This document shows, piece after piece, positions 32,014 to 41,190 of a DNA stretch of 64,000 bases. The position numbers and the translations under genes were made by a program. A model generated the notes under the pieces. It was not told where the DNA came from, searched no databases, and was given only the letters and a program-made list of their open reading frames with translations. Within the stretch, counting starts at the first letter, position 1. Every line of letters starts with the position of its first letter. Origin of the DNA: a bacterium (GTDB lineage Bacteria > Oederibacteriota > CAKKQC01); contig CAKKQC010000019.1 of the NCBI GenBank assembly GCA_919901855.1, forward strand, positions 33,653 to 97,652, given 5' to 3'.

Positions 32014-32772
32014 TCAGACCCCCCCGTCCAGACTCGTCAGCACCTCGGGCTCGCCCTTCCGCACGAGGATCGTGTGCTCGAAGTGCGCACTCCGTTTGCC
32101 GTCGGCGGTCACCGCCGTCCACCCGTCCTCGAGGACCCGGACCCCCGGCACTCCCTCGTTAACCATCGGCTCGATGGCGAGCGTCTGCCCCTCCACGAGC
32201 ACCTGACCGCGTCCTGGATCGCCGTAGTTCGGAATCTGCGGATCCTCGTGCATCCGCCGCCCGATCCCGTGCCCGACGAACTCGCGGACGACCGAGTAGC
32301 CCGCCCGCTCCGCCGTCACCTGCACCACGTGCGAAATGTCCGACACGTGCTGGCCCGCCCGCGCCGCGCGGATGCCCGCCCGCAGGGCTTCCAGCGTCAC
32401 AGCCATGAGGCGGCTGGAGGCCTCGTCCGCCGATCCCGCCACCACGGACACGGCCGTGTCGGCGTAGAACCCTTCGAACAGGACGCCCATATCCACGCTC
32501 ACGAGGTCGCCGGCCTTGAGCACCCGCCGTCCGGGGATGCCGTGGACGACCTCCTCGTTCACGGACACGCAGATGTTGGCCGGGTATCCCCGGTAGCCCT
32601 TGAACGCCGGCTGACCGCCGAGCTGACTCAGCCGGCCGACCACGAAGTCGTCCAATTCGCGCGTCTCGACGCCCGGCCGAATCCTCTCCCGCAACTCGTC
32701 GCGCACGCGGGCCGCCATGTGGCAGCTCTCCCGCATCCTCGCGATCTCGGGCTTTGAAGCGACCGTGATCAC
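32014..32772 (-). CDS. map: Methionine aminopeptidase, type I
   Basis: Map removes the initiator methionine. I start it at GTG 32772 ('VITVASKPEIARMRES'), which matches family N-termini and has AGGGGG five bases upstream. A GTG at 32793 would overlap adk. The five metal ligands can be seen: Asp in 'VSVDMGV' and 'FYADTAV', His in 'GHGIGRRMHEDP', Glu in 'LAIEPM' and 'FEHTIL'. The length is 252 residues. Confidence 0.96.
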   Translation of the reverse strand: MITVASKPEIARMRESCHMAARVRDELRERIRPGVETRELDDFVVGRLSQLGGQPAFKGYRGYPANICVSVNEEVVHGIPGRRVLKAGDLVSVDMGVLFEGFYADTAVSVVAGSADEASSRLMAVTLEALRAGIRAARAGQHVSDISHVVQVTAERAGYSVVREFVGHGIGRRMHEDPQIPNYGDPGRGQVLVEGQTLAIEPMVNEGVPGVRVLEDGWTAVTADGKRSAHFEHTILVRKGEPEVLTSLDGGV

Positions 32773-32785
32773 GCCCGCCCCCTGT

Positions 32786-33487
32786 TCATGCACCGGCGGC
32801 CTTGTCGGCCCGTCCGGGCCGAAGGGCTTCGGCATCCGCCGAAGCCCGGACGATCCCGGCGATCTCCTCGACCACCGCGTCCAGCGGGCGGTTTCCGTCC
32901 ACGGACTTCAACAGCCCCGCGGCCCGGTAGCGTCCGGCGAGGGGCTCGCTCTGCTCCCGGTAGATCTTCATCCGGTTCCTGACCGTCTCGGTCGCGTCGT
33001 CCGGCCGCGTCACGAGCGCCTTCCCGCACTTGTCGCAGATACCCTCGCGAGCCGGCGGGAGGGAGAACACGTTGAACACGGCCCCGCAAGCCGGGCACGA
33101 CCGCCGGCCGCCCAGCCGCTTCACGATCACGTCCTCGGGAACGTCGATCAGGATCGCGCAAGACAGCCGGCTCTGCCGAGAGACCAGCACGCGGTCCAGC
33201 TCGTCCGCCTGGCCCGCCGTTCGCGGATACCCGTCAAGGATGAACCCCTTCGCGCAGTCGGGCTGTCCCAGCCGTTCGCGCAGGACGCGGCCCATCACCT
33301 CGTCCGGCACGAGCTTCCCGGCGTCCATGAACGCCTGGCATTCCTTGCCGAGGGCCGAGCCCGACCGGACCGCCTGGCGCAGGATGTCGCCGGTAGAGAT
33401 CGCGGGGATGGCGAAGCGCTCGGTGATCCGCGCCGTGTACGTGCCCTTCCCCGACCCCGGGGCACCCAGGAAGACGAGGTTCATCAT
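32786..33487 (-). CDS. adk: Adenylate kinase (zinc-lid form)
   Basis: Adk interconverts AMP, ADP and ATP. The P-loop is 'GAPGSGKGT' at the N-terminus, with 'GFILDGYPRTAGQADELD' in the core. The lid has four cysteines ('CPACG' and 'CDKCG'), a structural zinc site. The 233-residue protein has a short extended C-terminus. The ATG shares a base with the secY stop (TGATG); a second ATG three bases later is equally possible. Confidence 0.96.
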   Translation of the reverse strand: MMNLVFLGAPGSGKGTYTARITERFAIPAISTGDILRQAVRSGSALGKECQAFMDAGKLVPDEVMGRVLRERLGQPDCAKGFILDGYPRTAGQADELDRVLVSRQSRLSCAILIDVPEDVIVKRLGGRRSCPACGAVFNVFSLPPAREGICDKCGKALVTRPDDATETVRNRMKIYREQSEPLAGRYRAAGLLKSVDGNRPLDAVVEEIAGIVRASADAEALRPGRADKAAGA

Positions 33488-34830
33488 CAGTACGGCATCC
33501 TTCCCTGCAACTTGGCCTTCTTCATGAAGCCCTCGTAGTGGTGCATGAGCAGGTGGGACTCGAGCTGCTTGAGCGTGTCGAGCGCCACGCCGACCGTGAT
33601 GAGCAGCGTGGTGCCCCCGAAGTAGAACGGGATGCGCATGGCGGTCGCCATCTGCTCCGGCACGATCGCGATGATGACCACGCCGGCCGCCCCGAGGAGC
33701 GTGATCCGCGTGAGCACGTGGTCGATGTGCTCGGCCGTGGAGGGCCCCGGCCGGATGCCGGGCACGAACCCGCCGAACTTCTTCATGTTCTCGGCGACGT
33801 CCACGGGGTTGAAGATGACCGCGGTGTAGAAGTAGCAGAAGAACACGACGAGCGCGCCGTAGGCGAGGGTGTACATCGCCGTGCCGGGCGCGAAGCCGTC
33901 CAGGAGGGCCCTGAGAAGGCGCTGGACGGCCGAATCCTCGCTCTCCTTCACGGTCATCCGGAGCATCATCGTCGGGAGCATGAGCAGGGACGAGGCGAAA
34001 ATGACGGCGATGACGCCCGAGTAGTCCACCTTGAGCGGCAGGGAGGTGCTCACACCCCCCATCGCCGGGAATCCCGCCCTGGTTCGCTGGGGATACTGCA
34101 CCGGGATCTTGCGATGCGCCTGCTGGGTGACGACCGCCAGCCCCGTCATGGACACCATCATCACGATGAAGATCCCGAGGGTGACCCATCCGACCTCGCC
34201 GACCTGCACCATCTTCATCGTGCTCCCGATCTCGAACGGGATCCGGGACACGATGCCCGCGAAGATGAGAAGCGAGATCCCGTTGCCGATCCCGTGCTCG
34301 GTGACCTGCTCCCCCATCCACATCAGGAGGCAGGTGCCGGTCGTCAGCGTCAGGACCAGCAGGGCGGCCACGCCCATGTTCCACTCCGGCAGGATCGGGC
34401 CGAACTGCGCGGACGGCGGCAGATTGCGCAGAAACGTCGTGGTGGCGCTCGCCTGGATGATGCAGAGAATCACGGTGAGATACCTGGTCCACTGATTGAT
34501 CTTGCGCCGTCCCATCTCGCCCTCCTTGTTGAGGGCCTCGAGCTGGGGCACCACGGTCGTCATCAACTGCATGATGATGGACATGGAAATGTAGGGCATG
34601 ATGCCCAGCGCGAAGACCGAGAACTTCGAGAGCGCGCCGCCCGAGAAGAGGTCGACGAGGCCGAACACGCCGCCGCCCTGGGCGTTCAGGAACTCCTGCA
34701 GGGCCCGGACATTCACGCTGGGCACCGGCACGTGGCATCCCAGCCGGTACCCGAAGAGGGCCAGCAGGGTGATACCCAGCCGCATCCGGAGATCCGGAAG
34801 GGCCAGTAGATTCTTGAAGGCTTCGATCAC
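33487..34830 (-). CDS. secY: Protein translocase subunit SecY
   Basis: SecY is the channel of the general secretion system. The 447-residue protein shows about ten hydrophobic helices, 'LALFGYRLGCHVPVPSVNVR' at the start, 'MPYISMSIIMQLMTTVVPQL' and 'GFVPGIRPGPSTAEHIDHVL'. The start is GTG. It follows rplO by 14 bases and is coupled to adk. Confidence 0.97.
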   Translation of the reverse strand: MIEAFKNLLALPDLRMRLGITLLALFGYRLGCHVPVPSVNVRALQEFLNAQGGGVFGLVDLFSGGALSKFSVFALGIMPYISMSIIMQLMTTVVPQLEALNKEGEMGRRKINQWTRYLTVILCIIQASATTTFLRNLPPSAQFGPILPEWNMGVAALLVLTLTTGTCLLMWMGEQVTEHGIGNGISLLIFAGIVSRIPFEIGSTMKMVQVGEVGWVTLGIFIVMMVSMTGLAVVTQQAHRKIPVQYPQRTRAGFPAMGGVSTSLPLKVDYSGVIAVIFASSLLMLPTMMLRMTVKESEDSAVQRLLRALLDGFAPGTAMYTLAYGALVVFFCYFYTAVIFNPVDVAENMKKFGGFVPGIRPGPSTAEHIDHVLTRITLLGAAGVVIIAIVPEQMATAMRIPFYFGGTTLLITVGVALDTLKQLESHLLMHHYEGFMKKAKLQGRMPY

Positions 34831-34844
34831 TTAGGCCTCCATGC

Positions 34845-35315
34845 TTACGGCAGGACCGTGCACGCCCCGCCCGCGGCCGTGATCTTGGCGCGCGCGGACT
34901 CCGAGAACGCGTGCGCCGACACCTTCAGTGCCTTCTTGAGGTCGCCGGTCCCGAGGATCTTGACGCCGGGACGTTCGCGGGCGATCAACCCCGCCGACAC
35001 GAGCGCGGCCGGCGTAACCTCGGCACCGGTCTCGAAAGCCCGCTCGAGATCGCCCACCTGGACGAGGCGGAGACGAACCTTGAACGGCGACACGAACCCC
35101 CGCTTCGGGATGCGGAGCATGAGCGGCAGGTTCCCGCCCAGGAACCCCGGCCGATGGTCGGACCCCGTGCGCGAGAACTGACCCTTGAAGCCGCGGCCCG
35201 ACGTCTTGCCGTGACCCGAGGCGCGGCCGCGGCCGAGGTACCGTCCGCGGCGATGCGATCCCGCCGCGGGGGACAGCGAGCCCGGGTGCGATCCCGGTCC
35301 GCGCTCGTCGCTCAT
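34845..35315 (-). CDS. rplO: Ribosomal protein L15
   Basis: L15 is an assembly protein of the large subunit. The 156-residue protein has the Gly/Arg-rich N-terminal extension ('[20 protein letters not shown]'), '[19 protein letters not shown]' and the C-terminal '[20 protein letters not shown]'. The ATG overlaps the rpsE stop (ATGA). rpmD, which usually lies between these two genes, is missing. Confidence 0.97.
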   Translation of the reverse strand: MSDERGPGSHPGSLSPAAGSHRRGRYLGRGRASGHGKTSGRGFKGQFSRTGSDHRPGFLGGNLPLMLRIPKRGFVSPFKVRLRLVQVGDLERAFETGAEVTPAALVSAGLIARERPGVKILGTGDLKKALKVSAHAFSESARAKITAAGGACTVLP

Positions 35316-35914
35316 GGCTTCGCCGGCTCGACGGCGGACGGCCCTGTCGGCGGAGCCGGCGGAGCCGGCGGAGCCGCCGGACTGGCGGGCACCCCGGTTG
35401 CGGCAACCGGGGCCGCCACGACGGCGACCGCGCCCGTCGCCTGACGCCGCAAGCGGCGCGACTGGGCCCAGACATTGAGCTTGTCGAACGCGTCGAAGGT
35501 GGCCCGCACGGAATTGTGGGAGTTCGTGTTGCCCACGCACTTCGCCAGGATGTCCCGGACCCCCGCCAGCTCGAGGACGATCCGCACGCCGCCTCCCGCG
35601 ATCAGGCCCGTCCCGGGCGCCGCCGGACGGAAGACGACCCGGCTGGCCCCGAAACGCCCGACCATGGGCGAAGCGATCGTAGTACCACGCAGTGGCACCC
35701 TGATCAGGCGCCGCTTGGCCTTCTCGATGGCTTTCTGGATGGCGTCGGGGACTTCCCCGGCCTTGCCGAGGGCGACCCCGACGTGACCCTTCCCGTCCCC
35801 CACGCACATGAGCGCGCTGAAGTGGAAGCGCTTGCCGCCCTTGACCACCTTCGCGACCCGCTTAACGCTGATCATCTTTTCCTTGAGCTCGAGCTGCGAC
35901 GCATCAATTCTCAT
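35312..35914 (-). CDS. rpsE: Ribosomal protein S5 with C-terminal extension
   Basis: S5 helps decoding accuracy. The core runs from '[20 protein letters not shown]' through '[20 protein letters not shown]' and '[20 protein letters not shown]' to about residue 155. It is 200 residues long against about 166 in E. coli. The extra C-terminal 40 are Ala/Pro rich with 'APP' repeats encoded by tandem GGAGCCGGC units. The stop overlaps the rplO start. Confidence 0.96.
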   Translation of the reverse strand: MRIDASQLELKEKMISVKRVAKVVKGGKRFHFSALMCVGDGKGHVGVALGKAGEVPDAIQKAIEKAKRRLIRVPLRGTTIASPMVGRFGASRVVFRPAAPGTGLIAGGGVRIVLELAGVRDILAKCVGNTNSHNSVRATFDAFDKLNVWAQSRRLRRQATGAVAVVAAPVAATGVPASPAAPPAPPAPPTGPSAVEPAKP

Positions 35915-35918
35915 GATT

Positions 35919-36284
35919 TCAGAACTCCAGTCCCGCCTTCCGGGCGGCCTCGGCCACCGCGGAGACGCAGCCGTGATACTTGAACCCGGCGCGGTCGAAA
36001 CACGCCTGCTTGATCCCCTTCTCCCCCGCACGCCGGGCGATGAGCTCGCCGACCTTCGCGGCCGCGTCCTTGTTGCCGCCGTGCTTCAGGTTCCCCTTGA
36101 GCTCGGGCGACTGCGACGAGGCGGCCGCGACCGTCTTGCCCGCCACGTCGTCGACGAGCTGCACGTAGATGTGGCGGAGGCTGCGATAAACAACCAGACG
36201 CGGACGCGCAGGCGTGCCTGCGAGCCTGGAGCGCGCGCGGCGATGGCGGACTTCCCGTCGGTCCCGGCGACCGGTGGCGCGCAT
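35919..36284 (-). CDS. rplR: Ribosomal protein L18
   Basis: L18 binds 5S rRNA with L5. The 121-residue protein has '[20 protein letters not shown]', '[20 protein letters not shown]' and '[20 protein letters not shown]'. The ATG shares a base with the rplF stop (TAATG). The gene ends four bases before rpsE. Confidence 0.97.
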   Translation of the reverse strand: MRATGRRDRREVRHRRARSRLAGTPARPRLVVYRSLRHIYVQLVDDVAGKTVAAASSQSPELKGNLKHGGNKDAAAKVGELIARRAGEKGIKQACFDRAGFKYHGCVSAVAEAARKAGLEF

Positions 36285-36886
36285 TACTTGCCGCCCGTTC
36301 CGCCGGCGGCCGTGGCCGCGGCCTTGCCCGCCTTCTTACGCACGACTTCACCCGCGTAGCGCACGCCCTTGCCCTTGTAGACGTCCGCCTTGCGGATCGC
36401 CCGCATTTCCGCGGCCACCTGTCCCAACATCGCCTTGTCGCAGCCGGTGAGCGTCACCGCGTGACGCTCCTCGCCGCGAGTCCCCGATTCGACGCGTTCC
36501 GCCTTCACCGCGACGCCCTCCGGCAGGTTCAGGACGACGGGATGCGAAAACCCGAGCATGAGCGAGAGCTTGTTGCCGGTAACCGTCGGCCGGAACCCGG
36601 CCCCCATCAACTCAAGGCGGCGGGTATATCCGTTCGTGACGCCCTCGACCATGTTCCGGATCAGGGCCCGCAGCAATCCGTGGCGGGCCTTGAGTTCACG
36701 CTCCTTGAGGCGCGTGCCGCCGGTCTGCTCCACCACGAGCGACCCGTTCTCCTGGCGCACCGAGACCCCGGCCATCATCTTCACGGCGAGCTTGCCCTTG
36801 GGTCCCTGGATGCGGATCTCCTCCGGGGAGACCTCGGCCTTGACGCCCGCCGGGAGCGCGACGGGCTGCCGTCCGATGCGCGACAC
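36284..36886 (-). CDS. rplF: Ribosomal protein L6
   Basis: L6 lies near the factor-binding site of the large subunit. The 200-residue protein (E. coli 177) begins 'MSRIGRQPVALPAGVKAEVS' from a GTG. It has 'RALIRNMVEGVTNGYTRRLE' and 'MRAIRKADVYKGKGVRYAGE'. The added length is partly a Lys/Ala/Gly C-terminal tail. Confidence 0.97.
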   Translation of the reverse strand: MSRIGRQPVALPAGVKAEVSPEEIRIQGPKGKLAVKMMAGVSVRQENGSLVVEQTGGTRLKERELKARHGLLRALIRNMVEGVTNGYTRRLELMGAGFRPTVTGNKLSLMLGFSHPVVLNLPEGVAVKAERVESGTRGEERHAVTLTGCDKAMLGQVAAEMRAIRKADVYKGKGVRYAGEVVRKKAGKAAATAAGGTGGK

Positions 36887-36898
36887 GGGGCGCCTACC

Positions 36899-37300
36899 TC
36901 ACCAGACGAGGCACAGGAGTTCGCCGCCGAGATTGCGGGCGAAGGCCTGTGCCCCGCTCATAACGCCCTGGGACGTGGACAGGATCGATACCTCGAGGCG
37001 CCGGAGATAGGGCTTGAGCCCCGGCAGATCGACGTAGACGCGCCGGCCCGGCCGGCTCACGCGCTTGGCCCCGTTGAAGAGCCGCTCGCGCCGGGGACCG
37101 AAGGCGAGATGAACTTCGAGCACCCGGCGGCCGGCCCGGTCCCCGACCACCCGGTAGGACCGGACGAAGCCCTCGGCGTGCAGGACCTTGAGCACCGCCT
37201 GGCGGAGTTTCGAATCGGTCACGCGCGCCGTGTCGAGATGCGCCAGCGAGGCGTTGGAGATCGCCGCCAGGAGATCCGCGATGGGATCGGTGGACGGCAT
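36899..37300 (-). CDS. rpsH: Ribosomal protein S8
   Basis: S8 binds the central domain of 16S rRNA. From the ATG at 37300 it has 133 residues: 'DPIADLLAAISNASLAHLDT' at the start and 'STSQGVMSGAQAFARNLGGE' near the end. It ends 'LLCLVW', with the family's aromatic tail. The ATG shares a base with the rpsN stop. In E. coli, S8 represses the spc operon; no target site is recognisable here. Confidence 0.96.
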   Translation of the reverse strand: MPSTDPIADLLAAISNASLAHLDTARVTDSKLRQAVLKVLHAEGFVRSYRVVGDRAGRRVLEVHLAFGPRRERLFNGAKRVSRPGRRVYVDLPGLKPYLRRLEVSILSTSQGVMSGAQAFARNLGGELLCLVW

Positions 37301-37485
37301 TACCAGCTCGCCTTCGTGACGCCGGGGATGAACCCCTCGCTCGCCAGGTTCCGGAAGCAGATGCGGCACATCTGGAACCGTGTCAGGAACCCGCGCGGCC
37401 GCCCGCACAGGAGACACCGGTTGTACTGACGCACCTTGAACTTCGGCTTCCGCTTCTGTTTCTCGATCAGACACTTCTTCGCCAT
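37300..37485 (-). CDS. rpsZ: Ribosomal protein S14 type Z (zinc-binding)
   Basis: This 61-residue short form of S14 has two CxxC pairs ('[11 protein letters not shown]' and 'FQMCRICFR') that hold zinc. It ends '[13 protein letters not shown]', the standard terminus. Type Z is the zinc-dependent version, as opposed to the longer cysteine-free S14. It lies 44 bases after rplE. The older symbol rpsN is also used. Confidence 0.97.
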   Translation of the reverse strand: MAKKCLIEKQKRKPKFKVRQYNRCLLCGRPRGFLTRFQMCRICFRNLASEGFIPGVTKASW

Positions 37486-37529
37486 GATGCCTTTTCTAAT
37501 CCTCCAAGGGTTTCCCCGGGGTGTCCCGG

Positions 37530-38081
37530 TCAGGTCTTCCTCGCGAAGGGGAACCCCAACGCGATCAAAAGCGCCCGCGCGGGTTCGTCCGCGCCGGCCG
37601 AGGTCACGATCGTGATATCCATCCCGCGGACTTTATCGATCTTATCATATTCGATCTCGGGGAAAATGATCTGTTCCGTAACGCCGAACGTGTAGTTGCC
37701 GCGCCCGTCGAAGGAATCCGTCGGCACGCCGCGGAAGTCGCGGATCCGCGGTAGGGCGAACCGGACGAGCCGCTCGAAGAACTCATACATCCGCGGCCCC
37801 CGCAGGGTCACCATGCACCCGATAGCCTGTCCCTTCCGGATCTTGAAGTTCGAGATCGACTTCTTCGAGCGCCGGACTGACGGACGCTGGCCCGCGATCC
37901 TGGCCAGCTGCTCGACCGCCGCATCCAGTTCCTTCGGGTTCTGCGTCGCCTCGCCCACGCCCATGTTGATCACGATCTTGACGAGACGGGCCGCGGCCAT
38001 GTCGTTCTTGAGCTTGAACTGCGTCTTCAACTCGCCGCGGATTCGTGTGCGGTACTCGGTGAGGAGATTCGCCGTAATCAT
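37530..38081 (-). CDS. rplE: Ribosomal protein L5
   Basis: L5 binds 5S rRNA and contacts the P-site tRNA. From the ATG at 38081 it has 183 residues, with '[20 protein letters not shown]', '[20 protein letters not shown]' and '[20 protein letters not shown]'. It lies two bases after rplX. A longer upstream frame overlaps rplX and is not family-like. Confidence 0.97.
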   Translation of the reverse strand: MITANLLTEYRTRIRGELKTQFKLKNDMAAARLVKIVINMGVGEATQNPKELDAAVEQLARIAGQRPSVRRSKKSISNFKIRKGQAIGCMVTLRGPRMYEFFERLVRFALPRIRDFRGVPTDSFDGRGNYTFGVTEQIIFPEIEYDKIDKVRGMDITIVTSAGADEPARALLIALGFPFARKT

Positions 38082-38083
38082 GA

Positions 38084-38419
38084 TTACACCTTGTCCAGGG
38101 GCTCGTTGCAGTGGCGGCACACCCGCACCTTCTGCCCGGTGGCCAGTACGGTCCGCTTGTGCCGGGTCGGCCGGTGACAGCGCATGCACACGACCATGAG
38201 GCGCGAGGACGGGACTTCCCGCTCCTTCGACACGATCCCGCCCTGCGGATTCTTCTGCGTCGGCCGGCTGTGGCGCTTCACGACCGCGATCTTCTCGACG
38301 ACCGCCGTGCCGCGATCGGGATAGACGAGCAGTACCCGGCCGGTCTTGCCGCGGTCCTTGCCGCCGAGTACCTGCACGAAGTCGCCTTTCCTGACGTGGG
38401 AAGCGGGAGTGTGTTCCAT
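38084..38419 (-). CDS. rplX: Ribosomal protein L24
   Basis: L24 starts large-subunit assembly. The 111-residue protein has the KOW motif '[20 protein letters not shown]' and, towards the end, two CxxC pairs ('VCMRCHRPT' and 'VCRHCNEPL') that suggest a zinc ribbon, seen in many L24 proteins. It lies four bases after rplN. Confidence 0.97.
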   Translation of the reverse strand: MEHTPASHVRKGDFVQVLGGKDRGKTGRVLLVYPDRGTAVVEKIAVVKRHSRPTQKNPQGGIVSKEREVPSSRLMVVCMRCHRPTRHKRTVLATGQKVRVCRHCNEPLDKV

Positions 38420-38423
38420 GTCC

Positions 38424-38792
38424 CTACACCACGTCCGGGGCGAGCGAGATGATCTTCGTGAAGTTCCGGTCGCGCAGTTCCCGCGCCACGGGCCCGAAGA
38501 CGCGGGTCCCGCGGGGGTTCATCTGGTCGTTCACGATAACCGCCCCGTTGTCGTCGAAGCGCACGTAACTGCCGTCCGCCCGCCGGACTTCGCGGCGCGT
38601 GCGCACGATCACGGCATGCACCACCTCGTGATCCTTGACAGCCGCGCCCGGCAGGGCCTGCTTGACCGACGCAATGATGAGGTCGCCGAGCGACCCCCAC
38701 TTGCGGTGGCTGCCGCCGAGGACGCGGATGCACATGATCCGCTTCGCCCCGGAGTTGTCCGCCACCTCGAGTACCGTCATCGGCTGGATCAT
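38424..38792 (-). CDS. rplN: Ribosomal protein L14
   Basis: L14 lies at the subunit interface. From the ATG at 38792 the protein has the standard 122 residues, '[20 protein letters not shown]', '[20 protein letters not shown]' and '[20 protein letters not shown]'. The ATG overlaps the rpsQ stop (ATGA). Confidence 0.97.
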   Translation of the reverse strand: MIQPMTVLEVADNSGAKRIMCIRVLGGSHRKWGSLGDLIIASVKQALPGAAVKDHEVVHAVIVRTRREVRRADGSYVRFDDNGAVIVNDQMNPRGTRVFGPVARELRDRNFTKIISLAPDVV

Positions 38793-39076
38793 GCCGTCGG
38801 CACCTCCTCCGGTTCCCCGCCCAGGGACCGGCGACCGAGAATCTTGACCACGCGCCACCGGATGTCGCGGGACTGCGGACGCGTCGGTACGATCGCCACC
38901 ACGTCACCCTCGCGGCACTTGAGCTCGTCGCTCGCCTTCACCTTCGTCCGGCGCAGGACGTACTTCTTGTAGCGCTCGTGCTGGACCAGACGCTCGACCC
39001 GGACCACCACGGCCCTGGTCATCTTCGCCTTGATCACGATGCCTTCCGTGACGTTCACGGTTCCTACCCCGCTCAT
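38789..39076 (-). CDS. rpsQ: Ribosomal protein S17
   Basis: S17 is a primary 16S rRNA binder. The 95-residue protein has the OB-fold pattern '[20 protein letters not shown]' and '[20 protein letters not shown]', and ends with a short acidic tail. The ATG overlaps the rpmC stop by four bases. Confidence 0.96.
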   Translation of the reverse strand: MSGVGTVNVTEGIVIKAKMTRAVVVRVERLVQHERYKKYVLRRTKVKASDELKCREGDVVAIVPTRPQSRDIRWRVVKILGRRSLGGEPEEVPTA

Positions 39077-39288
39077 GCCTTGGCCTCCTTGGGATGATCG
39101 CGCTCCGCGCGGACGGTCAGGATGCGAGCCAGGTTCCGCCGAAGAGCCTGCAGATCGCCCGTCTTCGGAAACTGGCGCTGGCTGTGCTGGATCCGGGCCT
39201 TCAGCAACTGGCTGCGCACGTTCTGTTCCCGCTCGGCCAACTCCGGCGGGGTCAGGCGGCGTACTTCGCCGAGCTTGAGGGCCTTCAT
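39073..39288 (-). CDS. rpmC: Ribosomal protein L29
   Basis: L29 lies by the polypeptide exit tunnel. The 71-residue helical protein begins 'MKALKLGEVRRLTPPELAER' and contains 'LQALRRNLARILTVRAERD'. The ATG overlaps the rplP stop, and its own stop overlaps the rpsQ start. Confidence 0.95.
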   Translation of the reverse strand: MKALKLGEVRRLTPPELAEREQNVRSQLLKARIQHSQRQFPKTGDLQALRRNLARILTVRAERDHPKEAKA

Positions 39289-39713
39289 CGCAGCTCCTCC
39301 AGGCTCATCCGCTCGACCACGCGGGTGCGAATCGGCAGCTTGAAGCCCGCCTGCCGGAGGGCCTCCCGGGCCGCATCCCGGGGCACGCCGTCGATCTCAC
39401 AGAGAATCCGGCCCTTCTTGACCACGGCCGCCCAGAACATCGGTGCGCCCTTCCCCTTGCCCATCCGGGTCTCCAGCGGCTTCGCCGAAACCGGCTTGTG
39501 GGGAAACACGCGGATCCAGAGCTTGCCGCCCTTCTTGAGCCCGCGCGCCAGACAGACCCGCATCGCCTCGATCTGCCGAGCCGTCATCCAGCAGTTCTCC
39601 TCGGACTTGAGGCCGAAGCTGCCGAAGGCGAGCGAGATCGCGCCACGGGAGATTCCCGCCCGGCGGCCCCGCTGGTCCTTGCGGTGCTTGACGCGACTCG
39701 GCATCAGGAGCAT
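39285..39713 (-). CDS. rplP: Ribosomal protein L16
   Basis: L16 helps position the A-site tRNA. The 142-residue protein starts 'MLLMPSRVKHRKDQRGRRAG' and has 'GLKKGGKLWIRVFPHKPVSA' and 'KPLETRMGKGKGAPMFWAAV'. It starts one base after the rpsC stop. Confidence 0.97.
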   Translation of the reverse strand: MLLMPSRVKHRKDQRGRRAGISRGAISLAFGSFGLKSEENCWMTARQIEAMRVCLARGLKKGGKLWIRVFPHKPVSAKPLETRMGKGKGAPMFWAAVVKKGRILCEIDGVPRDAAREALRQAGFKLPIRTRVVERMSLEELR

Positions 39714-39714
39714 A

Positions 39715-40476
39715 TCAGCTCACCCCGCCCGGCTTCGCGGCAATGGACGGAGTCACTACCGATGCCGCGGCTGCGGACGCGGGGCGAGTGGCCCGGCCAC
39801 CGACGGGCGTCCCGGCCTCGGCGCGCGCGGCCGCGGCGGCGCGCCCCGAGAAGAGGGCGTCGCCCTTGTAGATCCATACCTTGACCCCGATGGTCCCGTG
39901 GTTCGTGAACGACGTCGCGTGACCGTAGTCGATCTCGGCCCGCAGCGTGTGCAGGGGCACCTTGCCCAGCACGTCGCGGTGGTACCGGGCGATCTCGGCG
40001 CCCGCGAGCCGCCCCGAAAGCTGGGTCTTGATACCTTTGGCGCCGCCCCGCATCGACAGGAGCGCGGCCTTCTTCACGATGCGCCGGTAGGACACGCGCT
40101 TCTGCAACTGGGCCGCGATGTTCTCGGACACGAGCTGGGCGTCCACCTCGGGCACGCGGACTTCGTGGATGTTCACGAAGACCTGCCGCCCGGTCCGGGC
40201 CTGCAGCTCGTTGCGCAACTGCTCGATCTCGACGCCGCGCTTCCCGATGATCATGCCCGGCTTCGCCGAGTGGATGTTTATGATGACGCGCTGGGTCGTC
40301 CGCTCGATGTCGATCGTCGAAATCCCGGCCGCGTACATGCGCTGCTTGATGAACTTCCGCAGGGACAGGTCCTCATGCAGGTACGTGCGGTACTGCACGC
40401 GGTCCGCGAACCAGCGCGAGGCCCAGTTGCGCGTGATGCCGAGCCGCAGCCCGACCGGATTTACCTTCTGTCCCAT
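39715..40476 (-). CDS. rpsC: Ribosomal protein S3 with C-terminal extension
   Basis: S3 lines the mRNA entry tunnel. The 253-residue protein starts 'MGQKVNPVGLRLGITRNWAS'. It has a KH domain with 'AKPGMIIGKRGVEIEQLRNE' and the C-terminal S3 domain ending near 'HGTIGVKVWIYKGDALF'. About 40 further residues are Ala/Gly/Thr rich, beyond the usual length of about 210-230. The gap of 67 bases from rplV is one of the two largest in the block. Confidence 0.97.
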   Translation of the reverse strand: MGQKVNPVGLRLGITRNWASRWFADRVQYRTYLHEDLSLRKFIKQRMYAAGISTIDIERTTQRVIINIHSAKPGMIIGKRGVEIEQLRNELQARTGRQVFVNIHEVRVPEVDAQLVSENIAAQLQKRVSYRRIVKKAALLSMRGGAKGIKTQLSGRLAGAEIARYHRDVLGKVPLHTLRAEIDYGHATSFTNHGTIGVKVWIYKGDALFSGRAAAAARAEAGTPVGGRATRPASAAAASVVTPSIAAKPGGVS

Positions 40477-40543
40477 TATTTACTCCAGTCCGCAGTCCCA
40501 AGCACTGCCGCTACGCTCCCGGCGCAGCCGGTCGCTCCACAGA

Positions 40544-40903
40544 TCATGATTTCGATCCCTTCTTTGCCGCAACCACGGCGTCCACCTCGATCGTGACGTG
40601 ACACGTCCGGCGCTTCTGCATGCCGTGCCGGAGCATGGCCTTGGGTTCGAACTTCTTGAACGGAAAACCGCCGTCGGCGTAGGTGCGACTCACGAACAGC
40701 GCCGTCGCGTCCGTCGTGCCCTTCTGACCCGCGTTGTTGACGGCACTGCGCAGGAGCTTGAGGATGGTCTCCGACGACTGCTTGCGCGTGAACGCGAGCG
40801 TGCGGTAGGCCTCCTCGACCGGTTTTCCCCGGATGAGGTCCAGGACGATCCGGACCTTGCGGGCCGACTGCCGCATGGAATGAAGATGCGCCCGGGCAAT
40901 CAT
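40544..40903 (-). CDS. rplV: Ribosomal protein L22
   Basis: L22 lines the exit tunnel. The 119-residue protein has '[20 protein letters not shown]', '[20 protein letters not shown]' and '[20 protein letters not shown]'. The tunnel-loop segment is of normal size. The ATG overlaps the rpsS stop. Confidence 0.96.
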   Translation of the reverse strand: MIARAHLHSMRQSARKVRIVLDLIRGKPVEEAYRTLAFTRKQSSETILKLLRSAVNNAGQKGTTDATALFVSRTYADGGFPFKKFEPKAMLRHGMQKRRTCHVTIEVDAVVAAKKGSKS

Positions 40904-41184
40904 GTCAGCGACGTGCTCCGCTCGGTGTGCTGGCCGTGCGACTTGAATACGCGGGTAGGCGAGAATTCGCCCAGCTTGTGGCCGACCGTGTTCTCCGTCA
41001 CGTAGACGGGCACGAACTTCTTCCCGTTGTAGACGGCGATGGTCAGTCCGACCATGTCCGGCGTGATCGTCGACCGGCGGGACCAGGTCTTGAGGACCCG
41101 CTTGTCGTTCGCCGCCTTGGCCGACTCCACCTTCTTGAGGAGTTTCGCCTCCACGTACACGCCCTTCTTCAGTGACCTACCCAT
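40900..41184 (-). CDS. rpsS: Ribosomal protein S19
   Basis: S19 lies in the head of the small subunit beside S13. The 94-residue protein begins '[20 protein letters not shown]' and has '[20 protein letters not shown]' and '[16 protein letters not shown]'. It is six bases after rplB. Confidence 0.97.
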   Translation of the reverse strand: MGRSLKKGVYVEAKLLKKVESAKAANDKRVLKTWSRRSTITPDMVGLTIAVYNGKKFVPVYVTENTVGHKLGEFSPTRVFKSHGQHTERSTSLT

Positions 41185-41190
41185 GGTTCT

